Shown here piece after piece: positions 5,470 through 12,012 of a DNA stretch of 13,262 bases. Within the stretch, counting starts at the first letter, position 1. Each line of letters starts with the position of its first letter. The notes beneath the pieces are model-generated. The model was not told where the DNA came from. It searched no databases and saw only the letters and a list, made by a program, of their open reading frames with translations. This DNA is from Actinotalea sp. GTDB lineage: Bacteria; Actinomycetota; Actinomycetes; Actinomycetales; Cellulomonadaceae. The stretch is from positions 1 to 13,262 of the forward strand of contig JACIXM010000095.1 in assembly GCA_014360395.1 (NCBI GenBank), written 5' to 3'. A program made the position numbers and the translations under genes.

Positions 5470-6768
5470 ATGACCCAGACTGCGACCACCCCGGTGGAGC
5501 TCCGTGTCGGTGACCGCGCGCTCGAGCTGCCGGTCCGCGCCGCGAGCATGGGCAACGACGGCGTCGTCGTCTCGGCCCTGCTCAAGGAGACCGGCCTCGT
5601 CACGGTCGACCCCGGCTTCATGAACACCGCGTCCTGCGAGTCGGAGATCACCTACATCGACGGCGACGAGGGTGTGCTCCTGTACCGCGGGTATCCCATC
5701 GAGCAGCTCGCGGAGAAGTCGTCGTTCCTCGAGGTCGCGTACCTGCTCACGCACGGGGAGCTGCCGACCGCGGACGAGCTGTCGTCGTTCACGGAGCGGG
5801 TCGAGCGGCACACGCACCTGCACGACAACTTCAAGGCCCTCATCGGTGCGTTCCCCGAGAACGCCCACCCCATGGCGGTCCTGTCCAGCGCCGTGTCCGC
5901 CCTGCCGGGCTACTACCCCGAGAGCGTCGACCCGTTCGACCCGGCCACCGTCGAGCTGGCCACCGTCCTGCTCCTGGCCAAGGTCCCGACCATCGCGGCG
6001 TACGCCCACCGGCGGGCCCTGGGCCAGGAGATGATCGGTCCGGACCGCGGGCGCGGCTACGTCGCCGACTTCCTGCGGATGGCGTTCCAGCCCAACGGGA
6101 CCGTCTGGGAGCCGGACGAGACGATGGTCAAGGCGCTCGACCTGCTCCTCATCCTCCACGCGGACCACGAGCAGAACTGCTCCACCTCGACGGTGCGCAT
6201 CGTCGGCTCGAGCCACGCGAACCTCTACGCGTCCGTCTCCGCCGGCGTGAACGCCCTGAGCGGCCCCCTGCACGGCGGCGCCAACGAGGCGGTCCTGCAG
6301 ATGCTCACCCAGATCCAGCAGTCGGGCGGGGACGCGACGGAGTTCATGCGCCGCGTCAAGAACAAGGAGCAGGGCGTCCGGCTCATGGGCTTCGGCCACC
6401 GGGTCTACAAGAACTACGACCCGCGTGCGGCCATCGTGAAGAAGGCTGCCGACGAGGTGCTCTCGGCCCTCGGCAAGCGCGACGAGATGCTCGACATCGC
6501 GATGGGCCTGGAGGAGATCGCGCTCAACGACGACTACTTCATCGAGCGCAAGCTCTACCCGAACGTGGACTTCTACACCGGCCTGATCTACAAGGCGATG
6601 GGCTTCCCCACCCGCATGTTCACCCCGCTCTTCGCGGTAGGGCGCATGCCGGGCTGGATCGCGCAGTGGCGCGAGATGATGAACGACCCGACCACGAAGA
6701 TCGGCCGGCCGCGCCAGGTCTACACCGGTCCGACCACGCGCGACGTCGCGCCGGTCGAGGAGCGCTGA
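5470..6768 (+). CDS. gltA: Citrate synthase (type II, GltA)
   Basis: A 432-aa cytoplasmic enzyme condensing acetyl-CoA and oxaloacetate to citrate, the entry step of the TCA cycle. The length and N-terminal domain (SALLKETGLVTVDPGFMNTA, ITYIDGDEGVLLYRGYPIEQ) are those of the hexameric, Gram-negative-like type II enzyme. The catalytic triad is visible as H268 (SGPLHGGANE), H310 (GFGHRVY) and D367 (NVDFYTG), with the LHADHEQNCSTSTVR segment at 229-243. ATG at 5470 has a near-perfect AAGGAGG at 5459-5465. It has its own promoter region and stands alone, converging on the minus-strand transglycosylase-like gene. The CRP-like site suggests carbon-source control. Methylcitrate synthase is unlikely given the length and type II features. 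Confidence 0.95.
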   Translation: MTQTATTPVELRVGDRALELPVRAASMGNDGVVVSALLKETGLVTVDPGFMNTASCESEITYIDGDEGVLLYRGYPIEQLAEKSSFLEVAYLLTHGELPTADELSSFTERVERHTHLHDNFKALIGAFPENAHPMAVLSSAVSALPGYYPESVDPFDPATVELATVLLLAKVPTIAAYAHRRALGQEMIGPDRGRGYVADFLRMAFQPNGTVWEPDETMVKALDLLLILHADHEQNCSTSTVRIVGSSHANLYASVSAGVNALSGPLHGGANEAVLQMLTQIQQSGGDATEFMRRVKNKEQGVRLMGFGHRVYKNYDPRAAIVKKAADEVLSALGKRDEMLDIAMGLEEIALNDDYFIERKLYPNVDFYTGLIYKAMGFPTRMFTPLFAVGRMPGWIAQWREMMNDPTTKIGRPRQVYTGPTTRDVAPVEER

Positions 6769-6788
6769 GCCCGGCCCGCCGAGCCCGA

Positions 6789-6812
6789 CCCGGCCCAGCC
6801 CGCTGAGCCGGG
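6789..6812. terminator. Weak hairpin in the convergent gap after gltA
   Basis: CCCGGC at 6789-6794 and GCCGGG at 6807-6812 form a 6-bp stem with a 12-nt loop. An alternative pairing uses GCCCGGC at 6769-6775 with GCCGGGC at 6807-6813. The 63-bp gap between gltA and the opposing gene is extremely G+C rich and has no T-tract, so this is only a candidate bidirectional terminator. Confidence 0.3.
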
Positions 6813-6831
6813 CGCGGCGCGCTCGACCTGC

Positions 6832-7743
6832 TCACCGCGGACCGGCGACGCGGACCCGCACCTCACCCGCGGCACCGGGCTCCGGGGCGGGTGCCCACAC
6901 GCCCGCGGCGCGGTCCCAGCGCAGGTCGTCGTGGACGACCTCGACGACGTGGTGCTGCGCGGCCACCGCGACCGCCCAGTGCGCGAGCGCCCAGCCCGTG
7001 CGGCCCGCGTCGTCGCCGGGCAGGGCGGAACCGTCGAGGACGACGACGCCGCTCGCCGCGACCGTCGCGCGGACGGCGCCGGCGAAGTCCCGCTCCGCGC
7101 GGGCGACGACGCCGGCGGGGTCCCCGGCGCCGTCCGGCTCGCGCAGGTCGCACGTCACCGTGGCCGCGCTCCAGCCGGTCAGGCCGGACGCCCAGGCCCG
7201 CGAGCGCGCCTCGTGCTGGGCGTACGCGTCGGGGAACGCCGAGCGCTGCACCGTCTGCGCGGCGACGGTCACCTCCATCTCCTGGTAGCCGTCGACCCGG
7301 TCGAGGGCGTCGAGGAACGCGTTGGTCGAGTAGACGGGGTCCATGATCTCCTCGACGGACCCCCACCCCTGCGACGGCCGCTGCTGGAAGATGCCCACGG
7401 AGTCCCGGTCGCCGTAGTCGATGTTCCGCAGCTTGGACTCCTGCAGACCGGTGGCCAGCGCGATCGTGGCCGCCCGGGCCGGCATGCCGCGGTGGACCGT
7501 GGTCGCCGTGAGCAGCGCAGCGGTCTCGGCCTGGTCGGTGGCGAGGTACCAGCGCGTGCCGTCCTGCTCCGCCGCGCAGCGCACCGGCGGAGCAGCGGCG
7601 AGGTCGACCCGGTCCAGCACCGCGGCGATCCCCAGGCCCGCGCCACCCACCGCGAGGGCCAGCAGGACGGTGCCGCCGACGGCGCGGCCGAGCCGGCGCC
7701 CGGCGCTGCGGCCCCGCCCGGCCGGGGTGCCACGGGAGGTCAC
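6832..7743 (-). CDS. Exported lysozyme-fold / lytic-transglycosylase-like protein, function unproven
   Basis: A 303-aa protein of an actinobacterial family often left as hypothetical or mislabelled as a heavy-metal transporter. A basic N-terminus (RGRSAGRRLGR) precedes one hydrophobic segment at about 22-43, giving a membrane anchor or uncleaved signal. The conserved core follows at about 87-145: ATIALATGLQESKLRNIDYG, DSVGIFQQRPSQGWG and DPVYSTNAFLDAL. The pattern of Glu102 (LQESKLRN) followed by GIFQQRP recalls the catalytic-Glu helix and following strand of soluble lytic transglycosylases, so peptidoglycan cleavage is plausible but inferred. The C-terminal 100 residues are unassigned. GTG at 7743 lies 19 bp after the dapD stop, with no strong ribosome binding site, so the exact start is uncertain. 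It is very likely cotranscribed with dapD. Confidence 0.75.
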   Translation of the reverse strand: MTSRGTPAGRGRSAGRRLGRAVGGTVLLALAVGGAGLGIAAVLDRVDLAAAPPVRCAAEQDGTRWYLATDQAETAALLTATTVHRGMPARAATIALATGLQESKLRNIDYGDRDSVGIFQQRPSQGWGSVEEIMDPVYSTNAFLDALDRVDGYQEMEVTVAAQTVQRSAFPDAYAQHEARSRAWASGLTGWSAATVTCDLREPDGAGDPAGVVARAERDFAGAVRATVAASGVVVLDGSALPGDDAGRTGWALAHWAVAVAAQHHVVEVVHDDLRWDRAAGVWAPAPEPGAAGEVRVRVAGPR

Positions 7744-7762
7744 GTCGTCGGGTCCGCGCCGG

Positions 7763-8746
7763 TCAGTTCGCGTGCAGCGCCGCGTTGAGCTCGATGCCCT
7801 CGCCGCGGCGGGCGTGCACCTCGACCGCCCCGGTGACCGAGTTGCGCCGGAACAGCAGCCCGTCCTGCCCCGCGAGCTCCCGGGCGGCGACCACGCGCGG
7901 GGCGCCGTCGTCGTCGGTCGCGCCGGCCACGGTGACCTTCGTGCCCGCCGTGAGGTACAGGCCCGCCTCCACCACGCAGTCGTCGCCGAGGGGGATGCCC
8001 AGGCCGGCGTTCGCCCCGAGCAGGGAGCGTCGGCCGACGGAGATGACGACCTTCCCGCCACCCGAGAGCGTGCCCATGATCGAGGCGCCGCCGCCGATGT
8101 CGCTGCCGTCACCGACGACGACGCCCGCCGAGATCCGGCCCTCGACCATCGACGTGCCGAGCGTGCCGGCGTTGAAGTTCACGAAGCCCTCGTGCATGAC
8201 GGTGGTGCCGGGCGCCAGGTGCGCACCGAGCCGCACCCGGTCGGCGTCGGCGATCCGGACGCCGGAGGGGACGACGTAGTCGACCATCCGCGGGAACTTG
8301 TCCACGCCCAGCACGGTCGGCGCGACGCCGTGCGCGGCGCGCAGCCGCAGGCGGGTGGCCTCGAAGCCCTCGACCGCGCACGGTCCGCGGTCCGTCCACA
8401 CCACGTTGGGCAGCACCCCGAAGACGCCGTCGAGCGCCAGGCCGTGCGGACGGACGAGGCGGTGGGACAGCAGGTGCAGCCGCAGGTAGGCGTCGGCGGT
8501 GTCGGCCGGCGGCGCGTCGAGGTCGATCCGGGTGGTCACGACCACGGTGCGCACGCCGCGGGCCTCGTCCGTGCGCGCGGCCGCGGCGAGCTCCGCGGGG
8601 GGTGCACCGCCGTCCGGCTCCCCGAGCGCCGGGGCCGGGTACCAGACGTCGAGCACCTGCCCGCCGTCGGGGCCCTGGTCGTCGGGCCGGTTCTCGGACA
8701 GGGTGGTCGTGGCCAGGCCGTGGCCCCAGGCAGTGCGCGCGGTCAT
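7763..8746 (-). CDS. dapD: DapD, tetrahydrodipicolinate N-succinyltransferase
   Basis: A 327-aa left-handed beta-helix acyltransferase. It transfers succinyl from succinyl-CoA to tetrahydrodipicolinate, opening the succinylase route to diaminopimelate. The N-terminal domain (about 1-160) carries [11 protein letters not shown] and the [15 protein letters not shown] segment. The hexapeptide-repeat helix runs from about 160 to 275 and contains [20 protein letters not shown] (186-205), where E202 is the expected catalytic acid, and [19 protein letters not shown] (244-262). The C-terminal segment ends [11 protein letters not shown]. Length and motifs match the actinobacterial (Rv1201c-type) subgroup rather than the shorter E. 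coli form. ATG at 8746 is set 9 nt from a -10 box, so the leader is 0-2 nt. It is divergent from dapE. Confidence 0.93.
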   Translation of the reverse strand: MTARTAWGHGLATTTLSENRPDDQGPDGGQVLDVWYPAPALGEPDGGAPPAELAAAARTDEARGVRTVVVTTRIDLDAPPADTADAYLRLHLLSHRLVRPHGLALDGVFGVLPNVVWTDRGPCAVEGFEATRLRLRAAHGVAPTVLGVDKFPRMVDYVVPSGVRIADADRVRLGAHLAPGTTVMHEGFVNFNAGTLGTSMVEGRISAGVVVGDGSDIGGGASIMGTLSGGGKVVISVGRRSLLGANAGLGIPLGDDCVVEAGLYLTAGTKVTVAGATDDDGAPRVVAARELAGQDGLLFRRNSVTGAVEVHARRGEGIELNAALHAN

Positions 8747-8754
8747 GATGACCA

Positions 8755-8760
8755 ACCCTA
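8755..8760 (-). promoter_or_regulatory. -10 box for dapD (near-leaderless)
   Basis: On the minus strand the sequence is TAGGGT. The predicted +1 is at 8748, two bases before the dapD ATG at 8746. No ribosome binding site can fit, so initiation is leaderless or nearly so. No -35 hexamer is apparent. Confidence 0.55.
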
Positions 8761-8785
8761 GGCGAGCCCGTCCGCAGGCCGTGGG

Positions 8786-8791
8786 TAGGGT
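8786..8791 (+). promoter_or_regulatory. -10 box for leaderless dapE
   Basis: The plus-strand sequence is TAGGGT, the same hexamer as the opposing dapD box. Its last T is 7 nt before the G of the dapE GTG at 8798, so the predicted start point is the start codon itself. The two -10 boxes are 25 bp apart and face away from each other. Confidence 0.6.
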
Positions 8792-8797
8792 CACCGT

Positions 8798-9931
8798 GTG
8801 AACGCCCCGCCGCCGCCGACGACGCCCGCCCTGGACCTGTCCGCCGACGTGCTGGACCTGACCCGGGCGCTGTGCGACGTGCCCTCCGTGAGCGGCGAGG
8901 AGACCCGGCTCGCCGACCTCGTCGAGGCGGCGCTGCGGAGCCTGCCCCACCTGGAGGTGCTGCGCGACGGGGACGCGGTGATGGCTCGGACCGACCTGGG
9001 CCGGCCCGAGCGCGTCGTCGTCGCCGGCCACCTCGACACGGTGCCCGTCGCGGACAACCTGCCGACGTGGGTGGTCGGGGAGGGGCCGAGCGCCGAGCTG
9101 TGGGGCCGCGGCACGGTCGACATGAAGGGCGGGGTGGCGGTGCAGCTCGCGGCCGCCGCGGCCGTCACGGCACCGGTGCGCGACGTCACCTGGGTCTTCT
9201 ACGACCACGAGGAGGTCGCCTCCGAGCTCAACGGCCTCGGCCGCCTGGTCCGCCGGCACCCGGACTGGCTGCGTGCGGACATGGCGGTGCTCTGCGAGCC
9301 GACCTCCGGCGCGATCGAGGGCGGCTGCAACGGCACCCTGCGCGTGGAGGTGACCATCCCGGGGCGCGCCGCCCACTCCGCCCGGGCGTGGCGGGGGGTC
9401 AACGCCGTGCACGCGGCCGCCCCCCTCCTGGCGGCGCTGGCGGCGTACACGCCGCGCGAGGTCGAGGTGGAGGGCCTGACGTACCGCGAGTCGCTCGGGG
9501 CCGTGCTCATCAGCGGCGGGGTCGCGACCAACGTCGTCCCGGACCGCTGCGTGGTCACCGTCAACTACCGGTTCGCGCCCGAGCGCTCGCCGCAGGAGGC
9601 GGAGGCGCACGTGCGCGCGCTGGTCGAGGCCCTCGGCATCCCGGGCGTGCAGGTCGAGGTCACCGACGTCGCCCCGGGCGCCCGGCCGGGCCTGGACCAC
9701 CCGGCGGCGGCAGCCTTCGCCGCGACGGTGCAGCACCTGACGGGGCGTCCGCCGGCCGCGAAGGTGGGTTGGACGGACGTGGCGCGCTTCGCCGAGCTGG
9801 GCGTGCCGGCGGTCAACTTCGGCCCGGGCGACCCCTCCCTGGCGCACGCGGACGACGAGCGGTGCCCCGTGGCGGACCTCACGACGTGCCTGGCCGCCCT
9901 GCGCACCTGGCTCGAGGAGCCCGACGCCTGA
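8798..9931 (+). CDS. dapE: DapE, N-succinyl-L,L-diaminopimelate desuccinylase
   Basis: A 377-aa M20-family di-zinc hydrolase. It releases succinate from N-succinyl-L,L-diaminopimelate to give L,L-DAP. Metal ligands and catalytic residues are all visible: H78 and D80 (GHLDTVP), D108 (GTVDMKGG), the E138-E139 pair (YDHEEV), E167 (CEPT) and H350 (SLAHADDE). The dimerisation/lid domain is inserted at about 178-285 ([20 protein letters not shown]). The SGEETRLAD segment near residue 32 is typical. GTG at 8798 is fixed by the leaderless -10 box. Other M20 peptidases share these residues, but the actinobacterial length and divergence from dapD make DapE by far the best call. Confidence 0.93.
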   Translation: MNAPPPPTTPALDLSADVLDLTRALCDVPSVSGEETRLADLVEAALRSLPHLEVLRDGDAVMARTDLGRPERVVVAGHLDTVPVADNLPTWVVGEGPSAELWGRGTVDMKGGVAVQLAAAAAVTAPVRDVTWVFYDHEEVASELNGLGRLVRRHPDWLRADMAVLCEPTSGAIEGGCNGTLRVEVTIPGRAAHSARAWRGVNAVHAAAPLLAALAAYTPREVEVEGLTYRESLGAVLISGGVATNVVPDRCVVTVNYRFAPERSPQEAEAHVRALVEALGIPGVQVEVTDVAPGARPGLDHPAAAAFAATVQHLTGRPPAAKVGWTDVARFAELGVPAVNFGPGDPSLAHADDERCPVADLTTCLAALRTWLEEPDA

Positions 9932-9966
9932 GAGGTTCGCCGAGCGTTCACCCCGCGACGCGGTGT

Positions 9967-9979
9967 CCGGCCGTGCCGG
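9967..9979 (+). terminator. Short hairpin between dapE and the LOG-family gene
   Basis: CCGGC at 9967-9971 and GCCGG at 9975-9979 form a 5-bp stem with a CGT loop, 35 bp after the dapE stop. It is weak and lacks a T-tract. It also overlaps the spot where a -35 element for the downstream promoter would be, so it may be nothing more than G+C-rich background. Confidence 0.2.
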
Positions 9980-9995
9980 GGGGACGGGCGGCTCG

Positions 9996-10001
9996 TAGGC
10001 T
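9996..10001 (+). promoter_or_regulatory. -10 box for the leaderless LOG-family gene
   Basis: TAGGCT ends 7 nt before the A of the ATG at 10008, placing the predicted transcription start on the start codon. No ribosome binding site precedes this ATG. No -35 hexamer is recognisable. Confidence 0.6.
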
Positions 10002-10007
10002 CGTGCC

Positions 10008-10877
10008 ATGAACGACAACGGCACCTCCGTACCCGCCGGCGGCAACGGCCGCGGCAACGGGTCGAACGGGCACGGCTACCGCCGGGGCCCCGTGCTCCTG
10101 CGCCGCGGTCAGATCCCGCGCTCCACGAGCGACCAGCGCCTGCTCGCCCAGGGCGACGGTGCCGACTGGCTGCACATGGACCCGTGGCGCGTCATGCGCA
10201 TCACCAGCGAGTTCGTCGAGGGGTTCGGTGCGCTCGCCGAGGTGGGGCCCGCGGTCAGCGTCTTCGGCTCCGCCCGTACCAAGCCGGACGCACCGGACTA
10301 CGCGACCGGACGCGCCGTCGGACGCGGTCTGGCCGAGGCCGGCTACGCCGTCATCACCGGTGGCGGGCCCGGGATCATGGAGGCTGCGAACCGCGGTGCC
10401 TGCGAGGGCGGCGGCCTGTCGGTGGGGCTCGGCATCGAGCTGCCGTTCGAGCAGGGGATGAACGACTGGGTCGACCTCGGCATCAACTTCCGCTACTTCT
10501 TCGCACGCAAGACCTGCTTCGTCAAGTACTCCCAAGGCTTCATCGTCCTGCCGGGCGGCTTCGGCACGTTCGACGAGCTCTTCGAGTCGCTCACCCTCGT
10601 CCAGACGCACAAGGTGACCGGGTTCCCCATCGTGCTCGTGGGTCGCTCGTACTGGCAGGGCCTCGTGGACTGGCTCTCCGGCGAGGTCCTCGGTCGCGGC
10701 GCCATCGACGCCGTCGACCTGGAGCTGCTGGAGATCGTCGAGACGGCGGAGGAGGCCGTCGCCCGCGTGCAGGAGCGCGGCGAGCAGCTCCTGGCCGAGG
10801 AGGAGGCGGCGGTCCGCGCCAACGCCGAGGCGGAGAAGGCCGCCGAGCGGGCCTCCCGGGCCGCGCGGGGCCGCTGA
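10008..10877 (+). CDS. LOG-family protein (TIGR00730 type, cytokinin-riboside 5'-monophosphate phosphoribohydrolase-like)
   Basis: A 289-aa Rossmann-fold protein of the LOG/lysine-decarboxylase-like family. Members hydrolyse the N-glycosidic bond of (modified) AMP to release the base and ribose 5-phosphate; despite old annotations they are not lysine decarboxylases. Visible motifs are VSVFGSART (83-91), [15 protein letters not shown] (117-131), [18 protein letters not shown] and the hallmark PGGFGT at 182-187 followed by DE. The N-terminal 25 residues are Gly/Asn rich and probably disordered. The C-terminal 40 residues are an Ala/Glu/Arg-rich helix (about 247-287) beyond the usual domain. It corresponds in position to Rv1205. 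The true substrate here is not shown by sequence. ATG at 10008 is supported by the leaderless promoter. Confidence 0.88.
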   Translation: MNDNGTSVPAGGNGRGNGSNGHGYRRGPVLLRRGQIPRSTSDQRLLAQGDGADWLHMDPWRVMRITSEFVEGFGALAEVGPAVSVFGSARTKPDAPDYATGRAVGRGLAEAGYAVITGGGPGIMEAANRGACEGGGLSVGLGIELPFEQGMNDWVDLGINFRYFFARKTCFVKYSQGFIVLPGGFGTFDELFESLTLVQTHKVTGFPIVLVGRSYWQGLVDWLSGEVLGRGAIDAVDLELLEIVETAEEAVARVQERGEQLLAEEEAAVRANAEAEKAAERASRAARGR

Positions 10878-10925
10878 CCGCTCCGGGGCGCCGGCGCGCC
10901 GGTGGTCCGGATGAGCGTCCGCTGA

Positions 10926-10947
10926 GGCGACCAGCGCGGTGGTCGCT
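10926..10947 (+). terminator. Hairpin terminator after the LOG-family gene
   Basis: GCGACCA at 10927-10933 and TGGTCGC at 10940-10946 form a perfect 7-bp stem, extended by one G-T pair at 10926/10947, around a 6-nt loop. Closer to the stop is a 12-bp perfect palindrome, CCGGCGCGCCGG, at 10891-10902. Neither has a T-tract. Together they probably end the LOG transcript before the folP2 promoter. Confidence 0.5.
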
Positions 10948-10967
10948 GCGCGCCGGCCCCCATGGTC

Positions 10968-10973
10968 GATGAT
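10968..10973 (+). promoter_or_regulatory. Possible -10 box for leaderless folP2
   Basis: GATGAT fits the A2/T6 core of a -10 element. Its last T is 7 nt upstream of the GTG at 10980, the same spacing seen at three other genes here. It is a poorer hexamer than the others. It argues for starting the protein at 10980 rather than at the ATG at 10962, which lacks a ribosome binding site. Confidence 0.4.
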
Positions 10974-10979
10974 GGCCGC

Positions 10980-11987
10980 GTGAGCGAGCCCCAGACCGCC
11001 GACGACGCCACGGTGCCGGTCGGCGACGCCGCGTCGGTCGTGCGCGCCGACGTGCCGCCGCCGGGCGTCCCGCTCGTCCTGCGCGGCCGCGTGCTGGCCC
11101 CCGACCGCGGCGCCGTCATGGCGGTGGTCAACCGGACACCCGACTCGTTCTACGCGGCAGCCCGCGCCGCCGACGACGACGTCGCCCTGGCGGCCGTGGC
11201 GCGCGCGGTCGACGACGGCGCCGACTTGGTCGACATCGGCGGCGTCCGCGCCGGGCGGGGGCCGGTGGTCACGGTCGAGGAGGAGGTCGACCGCGTGCTG
11301 CCCCTGGTGCGCCGGGTGCGGGTGGCCTTCCCCGACCTGCCGATCAGCGTGGACACGTGGCGCGCGGAGGTCGCGGAGGCCGTCGTCGAGGCCGGTGCCG
11401 ACCTCATCAACGACACGTGGGCGGGCCACGACCCGCGCCTCGTCGACGTGGCGGCCCGGCACGGGGTCGGCATCGTCTGCTCGCACACCGGAGGGCTGCC
11501 GCCGCGGACGGACCCGTGGCGCCCGCGCTACCCGCTGCCGGACGCACCCCGGCCGCAGGACCCGGACGCGCCGGGCGCCGACCCGCTGGACGGGGTCCTG
11601 CTCGACGTCCTGACGACGCTCGCCGCCGCGGCCCGGCGCGCCGTGGCCGCGGGGGTGGACCCGCGGTCCGTGCTCGTGGACCCGACGCACGACTTCGGCA
11701 AGACGACCTGGCACTCGGTCCACCTGACCCGCCGGACCCGGCGGCTCGTCGAGCTCGGCCATCCCGTCCTCATGGCGCTCAGCCGCAAGGACTTCGTGGG
11801 CGAGTCGCTCGACCTGCCGGTCGACGACCGGCTCGAGGGCACGCTCGCGGCGACCGTCGTGGCCGCGTGGCAGGGCGCGACGGTGTTCCGCGCCCACGAC
11901 GTGCGGGCGACCCGGCGCACGCTGGAGATGGTCGGGGTGCTCCGGGGCGAGCGGCCCCCCGCCCGCGCCACCCGCGGTCTCGTCTGA
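10980..11987 (+). CDS. folP2: FolP2-type dihydropteroate synthase paralogue
   Basis: A 335-aa TIM-barrel protein related to dihydropteroate synthase (pterin-PP plus p-aminobenzoate in folate synthesis). Pterin-side motifs are kept: MAVVNRTPDSFY (47-58, N51, D55), DLVDIGG (82-88, D86), SVDTWR (123-128, D125), INDTW (143-147, N144), DPTHDFGKT (234-242, D235, K241) and LSRKDFVGE (267-275). Differences from true FolP1 include loss of the SDGG loop after DSF, VRAGRG in place of ESTRPG, and VCSHTGG where a methionine-histidine-arginine strand is usual. The GGVRAGRG, CSHTGG and RLEGTLAAT signatures match Rv1207 (FolP2), which has been reported to lack synthase activity. A Pro/Asp-rich insertion at about 184-203 looks longer than in the mycobacterial protein. 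The start could instead be ATG 10962 (six residues longer). A genuine DHPS role is doubtful. Confidence 0.85.
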   Translation: MSEPQTADDATVPVGDAASVVRADVPPPGVPLVLRGRVLAPDRGAVMAVVNRTPDSFYAAARAADDDVALAAVARAVDDGADLVDIGGVRAGRGPVVTVEEEVDRVLPLVRRVRVAFPDLPISVDTWRAEVAEAVVEAGADLINDTWAGHDPRLVDVAARHGVGIVCSHTGGLPPRTDPWRPRYPLPDAPRPQDPDAPGADPLDGVLLDVLTTLAAAARRAVAAGVDPRSVLVDPTHDFGKTTWHSVHLTRRTRRLVELGHPVLMALSRKDFVGESLDLPVDDRLEGTLAATVVAAWQGATVFRAHDVRATRRTLEMVGVLRGERPPARATRGLV

Positions 11988-12012
11988 CGGCGCCGGGTGC
12001 GGGGGACGAGGC

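Noticed and set aside
5246..5473. 75-codon plus-strand frame in the dapC-gltA gap
   Set aside because: It covers the dapC hairpin, the CRP-like site, the gltA promoter and its ribosome binding site, overlaps the gltA start, and has no ribosome binding site or recognisable sequence.
5326..6399. Minus-strand 357-codon frame opposite gltA
   Set aside because: Arg/Val/Asp-rich antisense shadow of the well-conserved citrate synthase.
8791..8801. TCAC-CGT-GTGA inverted repeat at the dapE start, considered as a regulator site
   Set aside because: Half-sites are only 4 bp with a 3-bp spacer, unlike the CRP spacing of 6, and the repeat includes the start codon; likely chance.
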